Assembly (NCBI RefSeq): GCF_030345715.1
Contig: NZ_JAUASX010000026.1
Span: 1-63,835 of the forward strand
DNA from: Solimonas sp. SE-A11
GTDB taxonomy: Bacteria > Pseudomonadota > Gammaproteobacteria > Nevskiales > Nevskiaceae
Length of the DNA: 63,835 nt
Direction: 5' to 3'
Positions 41,076-49,106 of this stretch are shown piece by piece. Below the pieces are notes generated by a model. It was not told the DNA's origin and searched no databases. It saw only the letters and a list, made by a program, of their open reading frames with translations. Every line of letters starts with the position of its first letter. The stretch's first letter is position 1. A program made the position numbers and the translations under genes.

Positions 41076-42254
41076 TCAGGCCGGCTCGGGCTCCATGATC
41101 GTCGCGGTGGTCTCCACGCGATTGCGGCCGTGGTGCTTGGCCTGGTACAGCGCGCGGTCGGCGCGCGACACCGCATCATCGATCATCTCTCCACCCAGGA
41201 ACTGCGCCACGCCAATGCTGACGGTGGTGCCGATCACCGCGTCGTCGGCTCGTATGCGGACGGTGGCGAAGCGCTCGCGCAGGCGCTCGCCGACGGCAGC
41301 TGCCTCGTCCAGGCCGGTCTCCGGCAGCAGCACGCAGAACTCCTCGCCGCCGTAGCGGGCCAGCAGGTCGCCGGGGCGGATCATTTCGCCCACCGTGGCG
41401 GCGAAGGCGCAGAGCAGCCGGTCACCGGCCTCGTGGCCGTGGTTGTCATTGATCCTCTTGAAGTGATCCAGGTCCAGCAGCAGCACCGATACCGGCTTGC
41501 GGTCGCGGCGGCAACGCTGCACCTGGCGCACCGCCAGGGCGCGGAAGCCCATGCGATTCAGCGCCCGAGTCAGGCCGTCGCTATGCGCCAGCCCGGTCAG
41601 GCGGTTGGCCAGGCGTTCGCTGGCCATCATCAGGATCGACAGGTTCCACACGGTCACGATCAGCAGCGCCACCAGGGCCGAGTAGGTATGCACCGGATGC
41701 ATCACGGTGTGCTCCGCCGCGCGCGAGGCGTGCTGCAGCATGAACAGCGCGCGGTCCGCCATGAACACGCAGGTCACCAGGAACACCGTCATCACCAGCC
41801 GACGCATCACCAGCGGCTCCAGCCGTTGGGCGCGCCAAGCATCCGCGAAGTTGGCGCCGCTGAACAGCAGCATGAACAGCGCCAGCGCGCAGGTGCGGGC
41901 AGGCGCGTTGCCAGCCACGGGAGCAAAGCCCCAAAACAGCCAGGTCACAAGCAGCGGCGCGGACCAGACCAGCCACCAGTGGACGGGTTGCCCGGAGAAG
42001 CGCCGCAGGCCCGCCCACATCAGAGAATGCGCCAGCACCAGCAGGCCGTTGGCCAGGGCGATGGAGGCGAAGTCCGGAATCATGCCGCGCAACAGCAGCA
42101 ACGAGCCGCCGAGGGCTCCGGCGAGATTGGAGAAGCCCCACAGCAACTGGCCCTCGCGCTCGCGTCGCAACTGCCTCATGGCGATCTGGAACAGGCCGAA
42201 GACCAGGTAGGCCAGTACGGTGACGATCAGCAAGGTGGGCAGGTGCAGGCTCAT
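41076..42254 (-). CDS. Membrane-bound diguanylate cyclase (GGDEF)
   Basis: A 392-aa enzyme making c-di-GMP. The first 215 residues contain six or seven hydrophobic helices (LLIVTVLAYLVFGLF, ALALFMLLFSGANF, LVALLIVTVWNLSIL). The GGDEF domain follows, with active-site motif RYGGEEF (about 320), LLDLDHFKRINDNHGH at the metal and nucleotide site, and TVSIGVAQF. An RxxD I-site is not evident ahead of GGEEF. Start 42254 lacks a good Shine-Dalgarno. Confidence 0.88.
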   Translation of the reverse strand: MSLHLPTLLIVTVLAYLVFGLFQIAMRQLRREREGQLLWGFSNLAGALGGSLLLLRGMIPDFASIALANGLLVLAHSLMWAGLRRFSGQPVHWWLVWSAPLLVTWLFWGFAPVAGNAPARTCALALFMLLFSGANFADAWRAQRLEPLVMRRLVMTVFLVTCVFMADRALFMLQHASRAAEHTVMHPVHTYSALVALLIVTVWNLSILMMASERLANRLTGLAHSDGLTRALNRMGFRALAVRQVQRCRRDRKPVSVLLLDLDHFKRINDNHGHEAGDRLLCAFAATVGEMIRPGDLLARYGGEEFCVLLPETGLDEAAAVGERLRERFATVRIRADDAVIGTTVSIGVAQFLGGEMIDDAVSRADRALYQAKHHGRNRVETTATIMEPEPA

Positions 42255-42561
42255 CGTTGAGCACGCGGACGTGATGCGGCGATTGGCGTCAGGGCTCTGG
42301 GGTCCGAAGGGCTGAGGGTACTCATGGATACCGCGCCATCCTGCCACGGAAGACCGGGCCAGGAAACGGGACCCGGCCCCGCTCCGGACGTCGTCTGGAG
42401 GGGTCATACCAATCCTGGTGATGCCGGCCTACCCCCCAAACGGGCGGCATCCGTGGCTGACTGCGGGCCGCGATTCGTAGGATCACTGGAGCCCGGTCAT
42501 CAGGCCGTGGCGGACCGGAGGGGGGCAAGCCCGCCATCCTGGCCCGCGCGGGCCGAAGCCC

Positions 42562-42786
42562 CTGGGGCTGGCCGAGCGCCTGCGCCGTGCCGTGGAAGAC
42601 GCCGCAGTGAACATCGGCAGCGAAACCATCCGCGTCACCGTCAGCATCGGCCCGTCCTCCATCCACGTACAGGACTAGGTGCGCGACCTGCGCGAGGTCC
42701 TGGCCGATGCCGATGCGGCGATGGATGCCGCCAAGGCCGGCGGCCGCAATCGGATTGCCGTGGTCGGAGTTCCGGCCGCGGCCTGA
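42562..42786 (+). pseudogene. Nonsense-broken remnant of a GGDEF domain
   Basis: The frame reads GLAERLRRAVEDAAV, TIRVTVSIGPSS, then TAG at 42676-42678, then on in the same frame DLREVLADADAAMDAAKAGG with RNRIAVVG and a TGA at 42784. This is the C-terminal third of a diguanylate cyclase, including SIG and the A(M/L)YxAKxxGRN signature in altered form. The GGDEF active-site segment is missing. It lies directly at the edge of the prophage-like region. Confidence 0.7.
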
Positions 42787-42793
42787 ACGCCTC

Positions 42794-43090
42794 CTAGACC
42801 GGGGCTCGGGCGTAGCGGATCACCGCTTCCCGCACGATCCGCCCGATCTCCCGGTCCACCGCTTCGCTGTCGCCCAGCACGGCCGTGCGCACATGGCTGG
42901 CGATGCTGCGCAGCGTGGCGTTGGCGGCGTCGCAGTCGGTCAGGGCCTCGGCCACCAGCGCGCGGCCGTCGCAGAGCGAGCCGGTGCGCAGGTCCAGTGC
43001 CGCGGCGATGCGGCGGCGTTCGCGGTCCTCCGCCTGGCCCGGAGGGGCCGGCATCAAGGCACCGTCGTCCATCCTCAGCGCGGCACCCAT
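42794..43090 (-). CDS. Small phage-type protein of the leftward early operon
   Basis: A 98-aa acidic helical protein (RIAAALDLRTGSLCDGRALV; IASHVRTAVLGDSEAVDREI). Its ATG at 43090 shares a base with the stop of the 54-aa gene upstream, so they are coupled. It lies where lambda has its N operon, but no similarity to N is seen. The function is unknown. Confidence 0.6.
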   Translation of the reverse strand: MGAALRMDDGALMPAPPGQAEDRERRRIAAALDLRTGSLCDGRALVAEALTDCDAANATLRSIASHVRTAVLGDSEAVDREIGRIVREAVIRYARAPV

Positions 43091-43254
43091 CACTGAGCCT
43101 CCAGGCTGGACAGTGGCAGGCAGATCTCGCCCGCGGCGGTAATCACGGTGGCGTGGCGGCCATCCACCTTCAGCACTTCCGCCAGGCGATGCCGGAGGCG
43201 GCCGTGGCGGATGCGGGCGGTATCGCCAGGGTGCAGGGCAGGGGTTTCGGGCAT
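43090..43254 (-). CDS. Small phage-type protein with SH3-like pattern
   Basis: A 54-aa basic protein, beta-rich (LHPGDTARIRHGRLRHRLAE, then HATVITAAGEICLPL), reminiscent of KOW/SH3-like small barrels. It is the first gene behind the left operator cluster, preceded by a TACAAT -10 on the minus strand. No Shine-Dalgarno is clear. It may be an early regulator. Confidence 0.5.
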   Translation of the reverse strand: MPETPALHPGDTARIRHGRLRHRLAEVLKVDGRHATVITAAGEICLPLSSLEAQ

Positions 43255-43261
43255 GGCGGGA

Positions 43262-43324
43262 TTCCGTAGTCGGGTACGGAAGTATTGTACGGCATGCCGT
43301 ACAAATGAGATGACGGAATTCCGT
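43262..43324. promoter_or_regulatory. Left operator cluster (OL-like) and leftward promoter
   Basis: ACGGAATTCCGT (43313-43324), ACGGCATGCCGT (43289-43300, centre of an 18-bp perfect palindrome) and a half-site ACGGA at 43276-43280. Centres are 24 and 13 bp apart, the same spacing as in the right cluster. On the minus strand TACAAT (43289-43284) is a -10. The repressor encoded at 43427 is the likely ligand. Confidence 0.75.
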
Positions 43325-43426
43325 AATCTTTGCGCGAGATCCGGGGGCGAGGCATGCGTACCGGAGCGCTACCCCGTCGGAACCGCATCAGGGCCTCATC
43401 TACCCTGTGCCGGCCCCCCCCGGGGC

Positions 43427-44089
43427 TCAGCCGCCGCGCCAGGCCACGCGGCCGATGATGCTGATGGCGTCGATCTCCTGGCCGCGGTAGGTCTCGGCCT
43501 TGTCCGGCTCCGCGGCGCTGATCACGCGCAGGGCGCCGTCGGCACGGAAGGCCAGTTGCTTGACCCGCAGGTCGTCGCCGAAGGCCAGGCCGTAGAACTC
43601 GCCGTCCACCACCTTGCGGTCGTCCAGGTCGAGCATTACCACGTCGCCGTGGCGAATGTAGGGGGCGTTGCTGTCGCCGGCCACCTCATAGATGCGGCAG
43701 CGGTCGGCGCGAAGGCCCTTTTCCTGCAGCCACTGGCGGCGGAAGGCGAAGTGACGGTCCACCTCCTCGAACTCCCAGGACACCTTGCCAGGGCCGCCCG
43801 AAAGCATCGCGCCGCGGACCACGGTCACGCGGTCGTACTTGTCGTCGAAGCTGGCGTCGAGCAGGTCGCCCTGCTCGGGACGCATGGGGCCCTGGCCGGT
43901 CTCCAGCCAGCGTGCGCGCACGCCCAGGAACTCGGCGATGGCGTGCAGCTTGGTGGTGCTTTCCTGCTCGCCGCGCTCCAGGTCGTAGAGCGTGCTGACG
44001 GCCAGGCCGACGGCGTCGGCCAGCTGCTTGACCCCGATCATGGGGGCCTGCGCCTTGCGCGCGGATTTAATTCGTTCTCCGACAGTCAT
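43427..44089 (-). CDS. S24-family phage repressor (CI-like)
   Basis: A 220-aa repressor. The N-terminal XRE HTH is about residues 5-60 (GVKQLADAVGLAVSTLYDLE). The C-terminal LexA/S24 peptidase-like domain has VAGDSNAPYIRHGDVVMLD, where the Ser is the expected nucleophile, and KQLAFRADGALRV, with the Lys. DNA damage and RecA could therefore trigger self-cleavage. The start at 44089 follows TATATT as a -10; no Shine-Dalgarno. It lies between two operator clusters with matching sites. Confidence 0.92.
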   Translation of the reverse strand: MTVGERIKSARKAQAPMIGVKQLADAVGLAVSTLYDLERGEQESTTKLHAIAEFLGVRARWLETGQGPMRPEQGDLLDASFDDKYDRVTVVRGAMLSGGPGKVSWEFEEVDRHFAFRRQWLQEKGLRADRCRIYEVAGDSNAPYIRHGDVVMLDLDDRKVVDGEFYGLAFGDDLRVKQLAFRADGALRVISAAEPDKAETYRGQEIDAISIIGRVAWRGG

Positions 44090-44100
44090 GTAGCAAATAT

Positions 44101-44154
44101 ACGGAATTCCGTTACGGAAATCCATTGTCCGAGACATACGGAAAACCGTAAAAT
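44101..44154. promoter_or_regulatory. Right operator cluster (OR-like) with divergent promoters
   Basis: Three 12-bp sites: ACGGAATTCCGT (44101-44112), ACGGAAATCCAT (44114-44125) and ACGGAAAACCGT (44138-44149). The rightward promoter has -35 TTGTCC (44125-44130), 18-bp spacer and -10 TAAAAT (44149-44154), overlapping the third site; transcription should begin at about 44161. The leftward repressor promoter overlaps the first site. Confidence 0.8.
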
Positions 44155-44160
44155 ATGCAC

Positions 44161-44364
44161 ATGGACAGCGACTGGAAAGAGCGGGTCTTGTGGTGCGAGC
44201 GGGCGGGGCTGAGCCGGTCGGATATCGCCGATCTCTGTGGCCTTTCCTATTCCTCTTTGGGCGACCTGATGCGGGGAGCGACGCGGGAGCCGCGGGGCAT
44301 GGCGGCGGTGAAGCTGTGGCAGTTGTCGGAGCAGATGGCGGCGGCGCTGGAGCCTGCCGCGTGA
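44161..44364 (+). CDS. Cro-like HTH protein
   Basis: A 67-aa protein with a HTH (LSRSDIADLCGLSYSSLGDL). The ATG at 44161 coincides with the predicted transcription start, so the message is probably leaderless; ATG 44155 is alternative. Its position, size and divergence from the repressor match Cro of lambda-like phages. It should bind the same operators and oppose the repressor. Confidence 0.75.
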   Translation: MDSDWKERVLWCERAGLSRSDIADLCGLSYSSLGDLMRGATREPRGMAAVKLWQLSEQMAAALEPAA

Positions 44365-44435
44365 GGATCGGGGTGAAGGGGCAGGGCAGTGCCGCCGGCG
44401 GCGGCAGATGGATCCAGGCGGCAGGAGCGACGGCA

Positions 44436-44897
44436 ATGAAAACCTACGACAGCGGACTGACGACGGAAGTGATCGCGCGGGCGCAGCGCGACGAGTGGCT
44501 GGACCGGATGCTGGACAACTGGCGCCGCTGGGCCGCAGGCGACATCGGTGGGCCGCAGGCCTTCACCGCTTGCGCGTCGGCGGAGCGGCACTATGCGATC
44601 CCGGTCTGGGATGGCGAGGACCATGCCGCGCTTGACGCACCGGACGAGCTGGCGGGCGAAAGCATGGACATGGCCTGGAGCCGCCTGCCCGCCTTGCAAC
44701 GCCAGGTGTTGCGGGCCGTGCACCTGCAATGGCCGCTGGAGCGGGTCCGCACGCAACGTGGCTGCGCCACCCAGGCGGCGGATGCGGATCGCTTCCGTGC
44801 CCGCGAACTGCGGATACCCCTGGCGCTGATGCTGGAGACCTATGCGCAAGCCCGTCCGGCTGTCGCCCGGATGCTGCGCCAGGGCGTGATGAGCTAA
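44436..44897 (+). CDS. Q-like late antiterminator candidate
   Basis: A 153-aa protein. WLDRMLDNWRRWAAG near residue 22 and MDMAWSRLPALQRQVLRAVH near residue 77, followed by a basic helical end, resemble phage antitermination Q proteins of the 82/P27 type, which have a sigma-region-4-like core. AGGAG stands 9 nt before the ATG. Its place after cro fits Q. The downstream late cassettes at 52.9 and 61.4 kb have promoter-proximal terminators that such a protein could overcome. Family assignment is by pattern only. Confidence 0.5.
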   Translation: MKTYDSGLTTEVIARAQRDEWLDRMLDNWRRWAAGDIGGPQAFTACASAERHYAIPVWDGEDHAALDAPDELAGESMDMAWSRLPALQRQVLRAVHLQWPLERVRTQRGCATQAADADRFRARELRIPLALMLETYAQARPAVARMLRQGVMS

Positions 44898-44904
44898 AGA
44901 CCGG

Positions 44905-44936
44905 GGCTGCATTGCCGATGTAATGGCAATGCAGCC
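44905..44936 (+). other. 12-bp perfect stem-loop containing a start codon
   Basis: GGCTGCATTGCC (44905-44916), loop GATGTAAT, GGCAATGCAGCC (44925-44936). The ATG at 44923 and the alternative ATG at 44929 of the GGDEF-EAL gene fall in the loop end and the 3' arm. There is no U-tract. The hairpin could end the Q-like transcript or hide the start of translation. Confidence 0.7.
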
Positions 44937-47900
44937 CTCATTCCTCCAGCGGTGTGGTAAAGCCGTCGCGGCCCTCGCCGGTTCGCGCGACGGGAATGCG
45001 TCGCTGGCCTCCGCGGCCGGCTGGACTGCCCGGCGCATCGCGTTGGCCTATCTGGTGCTGTCGGCGGCCTGGGTCTACTTCGGGGATCGCTGGGTGCAGT
45101 CACTGCCGGACGCGCAGCTGGCGGCGCAGATCAACGTGATCAAGGGCCTGCTGTTCGTGCTGGTGACGGCGGCGCTGCTGTACACCGGCTTCCGCCGCCG
45201 GGCGGAAGCCGAGGACCTCTCGCTGGCGCAGGAGCGCCACGCGCTGGAGGATTCCGAGGAGCGCTTCCGCCAGGCCTTCGAGAACGCCAGCATCGGCATG
45301 ATGCTGTCCACGCCGGATGGGCGCCTGCTGCGCGTCAACGCGATGATGTGCCGGCTGACCGGCTACAGCGCCGGGGAATTGATCGAGAAGGGCTTCGTCG
45401 GCATCACGCACCCGGATGACCTGGAGGAGACACGCCGCAACCGGGATGCGGTGGCCGCCGGCCTTCAGGTGGGCACCTACGAGAAGCGCTACCTGCGCAA
45501 GGACGGCAGCGAACTCTGGGTGGCGGTGAATCCCAGCCTGGTGCGCGATGCCCAGGGCCGGCCGTTGTACCTGTTCGGTGCGATCCGCGACGTGACCGAG
45601 CGGCGCCGGGCGGAAGAAGCGCATCGCCAGAGCGAGGAGCGCTTCGAACTGGCCATGCGCGGCGCGCAGCACGGCGTCTGGGACTGGAACCTAGACGATG
45701 GCCGCGCCTACTACTCCAGCGGCTGGAAAGCGATGCTGGGCTATGGTGACGAGGAGTTGGAGGGCAGCATCGCGACCTACGAGCGCCTGCTGCATCCCGA
45801 GGACCTGATACGCCTGCGCCAGGCCGTGCAGCGCGTGCGCGACGGTAGTGCCCACAGCCTGGAGCTGGACTGCCGCATGCGGCACAAGCACGGGGCCTAC
45901 GTGCATATCCAGAGCCAGGGGTTCCCGGTCTATGGTGCCGGCGGCAAGCTGCTGCGCCTGGTTGGCACCCACGTCAACATCAGCGAGCGCAAGGCGATCG
46001 AACAGGCGCTGCGCGAACGGCTGACGCTACAGCAATACATCGGCCGCGTGGCGGGGACGCTGCCGGGCGCGCTGTTCGCATTCTGCCGCCTGGACGACGG
46101 CAGCTACCGCATGCCCTATGCCTCACCACCCTTCGAGGCACTGTTCGGCGTGACGGCCGAGCAGGTGGCCCACGACATGGCTCCGGTCTTCGCGCGGGTC
46201 CACCCGGACGATCTGCGGGGGCTGATCGATTCCATCGAGCAGTCCTGCCATGACGTCACGCCCTGGCACCGCGAGATGCGCATCCACGCGCAGGACGGCG
46301 AGGTGCGCTGGCTGGAAGGGCGCTCCATGCCGGGAACGGATCCGGACGGCAGCGTCACCTGGCATGGATTCCTGCATGACGTCACCGAGCGCAAGGACCA
46401 GGAGCTCAAGCTGCGCCAGGCCGCGACAGTCTTCACCGCCACGCACGAGGGCGTGGTGATCACTGACCCGGGAGGCCAGATCCTGGCGGTGAACCCGGCG
46501 TTCTGCCAGATCACCGGCTACCCGGAGGCCGAGCTGATCGGCCAGAACATGCGCCTGCTCAAGTCCGGCCGGCAGGACGCGGCGTTCTACGACCAGGTCT
46601 GGGACGCCATCCGCAGCCAGGGCTTCTGGCAGGGCGAGATGTGGAATCGCCGCAAGAACGGCGAGATCTTTCCCGAGTGGCAGACCATCAGCGCCGTGCA
46701 CGATGACTCCGGCAAGCTCGTCAACTATGTCGGCAGCTTCTCCGACATCAGCCGCATCAAGCAGTCCGAGGCGCAGCTCGAACACCTGGCCCATCACGAT
46801 CTGCTCACCGGCCTGCCCAATCGCCTGGTGCTGCGCAGCAAGCTCGACGAGGCGCTGGTGCGCGGCCGCCGCAACGGCCAGCCCGGCGCACTGCTGATGA
46901 TGGACTTGGACCGCTTCAAGAACGTCAACGACAGCCTGGGCCATACGGCAGGCGACGAGCTGCTGTCCATCGTCGCCAAGCGCTTGCGCGCCGCGCTGCG
47001 CGAGTCGGACCTGCTGGTGCGCCAGGGTGGCGATGAGTTCGTGGTGGTGCTGGAGGGCCTGGGCCAGGCCGACGCCGCGCGCGTGGCGCGGTCGCTGATC
47101 GAGTGCGTCAGCCAGCCCTTCCTGCTGGCCGGCGGGCACCAGGCCTACGTGGGCCTGAGCATCGGCATCAGCCTGTTCCCGGCCGACGGCGACAGCGCCG
47201 GCGACATCATCAAGCACGCCGACTCAGCCCTGTACGAGGCCAAGGCCGCCGGGCGCGGTACCTACCGCTTCTACAACGCCGCGCTCACCCAGGTTGCGGC
47301 GTCACGCCTGGACCTGGAGGCACGCCTGCGCCGTGCCCTGGAACGCGAGGAGTTCACCTTGCACTACCAGCCGCTGGTCAACCTCGCCACCGGCCGCCTG
47401 CGTGGCGTCGAGGCGCTGGTGCGCTGGCACGACGCCGAGGGGCGCACCATGCCGCCGGCGGAGTTCATCCCGCTGGCCGAAGACACCGGCCTGATCGTGC
47501 CGCTGGGCGAGTGGGTGCTGCGGCATGCCTGCGAGCAGGTGGCGCGCTGGCGCGCGGAAGGCTTCGAGCTGGGCACGCTGGCGGTCAACCTGTCGCCGCG
47601 CCAGCTGAGCCTGCCCGACATCGACAGCCGCGTGAGCACGATCCTGGGGGAGACCGGCCTGCCGCCGCAGGTTCTGGAACTGGAGATCACCGAAGGGGCC
47701 CTGGCCGGCGATACCGCCGACGTGCAGGACAAGATCAGCCGCCTGAAGGCGCTGGGCCTGCGCATCGCCATCGACGACTTCGGCACTGGCTACTCCTCGC
47801 TGGTCTATCTAAAGCGTTTTCCGGTGGACAAGCTCAAGATCGACCGAGCCTTCGTGCGCGACGTGCCGGAGGATTCGACGGACGCCGAGATCATCTCCGC

Positions 47901-48084
47901 CATCATCGCACTCGGCACCATCCTGCGGCTGGAGGTGCTGGCGGAGGGCGTGGAGAAGCCGGCGCAGTTGCAGTTCCTGCTGCAGCACGGCTGCAACAGC
48001 GGCCAGGGCTTCCTGTTCAGTCGCCCGGTGCCGCCCGAGCAGATCCGCGTGATGGACCTGGAGCCGCTGCCGAAGGCCGCCTGA
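44923..48084 (+). CDS. Multi-PAS GGDEF-EAL c-di-GMP enzyme
   Basis: A 1,053-aa protein. Two transmembrane helices lie at about 32-90 (RRIALAYLVLSAAWVYFGD; INVIKGLLFVLVTAALLYT). Four PAS domains (about 105-620) follow, each with a PAC end (DVTERR, NISERK, DVTERK, DISRIK). The GGDEF domain (VRQGGDEF, about 705) and EAL domain (GVEALVRW, about 827; DDFGTGYSSLVYLKRF) both keep active-site residues, so synthesis and hydrolysis are both possible. No Shine-Dalgarno is visible and the start lies in a hairpin. It is flanked by phage genes but looks chromosomal. Confidence 0.88.
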   Translation: MAMQPSFLQRCGKAVAALAGSRDGNASLASAAGWTARRIALAYLVLSAAWVYFGDRWVQSLPDAQLAAQINVIKGLLFVLVTAALLYTGFRRRAEAEDLSLAQERHALEDSEERFRQAFENASIGMMLSTPDGRLLRVNAMMCRLTGYSAGELIEKGFVGITHPDDLEETRRNRDAVAAGLQVGTYEKRYLRKDGSELWVAVNPSLVRDAQGRPLYLFGAIRDVTERRRAEEAHRQSEERFELAMRGAQHGVWDWNLDDGRAYYSSGWKAMLGYGDEELEGSIATYERLLHPEDLIRLRQAVQRVRDGSAHSLELDCRMRHKHGAYVHIQSQGFPVYGAGGKLLRLVGTHVNISERKAIEQALRERLTLQQYIGRVAGTLPGALFAFCRLDDGSYRMPYASPPFEALFGVTAEQVAHDMAPVFARVHPDDLRGLIDSIEQSCHDVTPWHREMRIHAQDGEVRWLEGRSMPGTDPDGSVTWHGFLHDVTERKDQELKLRQAATVFTATHEGVVITDPGGQILAVNPAFCQITGYPEAELIGQNMRLLKSGRQDAAFYDQVWDAIRSQGFWQGEMWNRRKNGEIFPEWQTISAVHDDSGKLVNYVGSFSDISRIKQSEAQLEHLAHHDLLTGLPNRLVLRSKLDEALVRGRRNGQPGALLMMDLDRFKNVNDSLGHTAGDELLSIVAKRLRAALRESDLLVRQGGDEFVVVLEGLGQADAARVARSLIECVSQPFLLAGGHQAYVGLSIGISLFPADGDSAGDIIKHADSALYEAKAAGRGTYRFYNAALTQVAASRLDLEARLRRALEREEFTLHYQPLVNLATGRLRGVEALVRWHDAEGRTMPPAEFIPLAEDTGLIVPLGEWVLRHACEQVARWRAEGFELGTLAVNLSPRQLSLPDIDSRVSTILGETGLPPQVLELEITEGALAGDTADVQDKISRLKALGLRIAIDDFGTGYSSLVYLKRFPVDKLKIDRAFVRDVPEDSTDAEIISAIIALGTILRLEVLAEGVEKPAQLQFLLQHGCNSGQGFLFSRPVPPEQIRVMDLEPLPKAA

Positions 48085-48092
48085 ATGCGTCC

Positions 48093-48983
48093 TCAGGCAT
48101 CGGGCGGAACGGCCCGGCGGCTGAAGATGCCGATCATGGACGTGCCGTGGGCGCGCATGGCCGGCTCGATGCGCCGGTGCAGGGCGTGGTAGCGGTAGAA
48201 CGGCACGCGCGGAAACAGATGGTGCACCGAGTGCAGGTTCTGGCCTAGCCAGAACCATTCCAGCGGCTTCATCCAGCGGGGCATGATCAGGCTGTTGGTG
48301 TTGCGGTAGCGCGCCGGCTCCTCGTAGGGCAGGTGCGGGCGATAGGCGAACCAGTAGGCGGTGAAGAACGCGCCGCCCAGGTAGCCGGCCACCAGCAGCA
48401 GCACGGTGTGCTCGCGGGTCACCGCCAGCGCAAAGGCCAGGCGCCAGCCGAGTGCGAAGCTCACCTCCGCCACGTAGGTGGCGCGCTCGCGCAGCGGCGC
48501 GGTGGCCCAGTAGTCGCGGAACAGGAAGGTGTTCTGCACCCACAGGAAGCGCAGGCCGTGGAGGATGAAGGCCAGGAAGCCATGGCGCATGCCGCTGACG
48601 ACGTGGTCCGGGTCCTTGTCCGGCTGGTTGGTGTAGCGGTGATGCGTGAAGTGCTCCACCCGGTGCGTGGAGAAGGGCACCATGATCAGCGGTGCCACCA
48701 GGTAGCCGCAGAGATCGTTGAGCCACTGCAGCCGGTCGTGGCCGCCGTGGATGTTGCCGTGCGCCGCCTCGTGCAGTGGCGTGTAGGACATGTAGGTCAG
48801 CACGGCATAGGCCAGGATCGCCGCCCATAGCGGCATCAGCCCCGCCGCGAACAGCCACAGGTTGGCGATGAAGGCCGCGATCACGCCTAGCGCCAGTGCC
48901 ACTGTCGGCCACGCCAGCTCGCCTGTATATTCCCGGGCCGTGGCAATGGCCTGCCTGTTCAACGAAACCAGATCCTGCTGCAT
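48093..48983 (-). CDS. Membrane fatty-acid desaturase-family protein
   Basis: A 296-aa di-iron membrane enzyme. Histidine boxes: HEAAHGNIH (about 68), HRVEHFTHHRYTN (about 105) and HSVHHLFPR (about 255), with helices between. It inserts double bonds or hydroxyls into acyl or carotenoid chains; which is not clear. GGAG lies 7 nt before the ATG at 48983. It is divergent from an AraC regulator that may control it. Confidence 0.88.
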   Translation of the reverse strand: MQQDLVSLNRQAIATAREYTGELAWPTVALALGVIAAFIANLWLFAAGLMPLWAAILAYAVLTYMSYTPLHEAAHGNIHGGHDRLQWLNDLCGYLVAPLIMVPFSTHRVEHFTHHRYTNQPDKDPDHVVSGMRHGFLAFILHGLRFLWVQNTFLFRDYWATAPLRERATYVAEVSFALGWRLAFALAVTREHTVLLLVAGYLGGAFFTAYWFAYRPHLPYEEPARYRNTNSLIMPRWMKPLEWFWLGQNLHSVHHLFPRVPFYRYHALHRRIEPAMRAHGTSMIGIFSRRAVPPDA

Positions 48984-49106
48984 GGCTGACTCCAGCGCGA
49001 GCACTAACAGGTCGCACAGTACCGCCGGGGCAGGACGCCCGGCAGGGCATTGCCGGCCTGCCGCCGTGCATTTCCGGCCAGTAGCCTGAGCAGGACCCCA
49101 GCCGCC

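Noticed and set aside
44905-44936. Hairpin as a normal rho-independent terminator of the Q-like gene
   Set aside because: No T-run follows on the plus strand, and the hairpin contains the start codon of the next gene.
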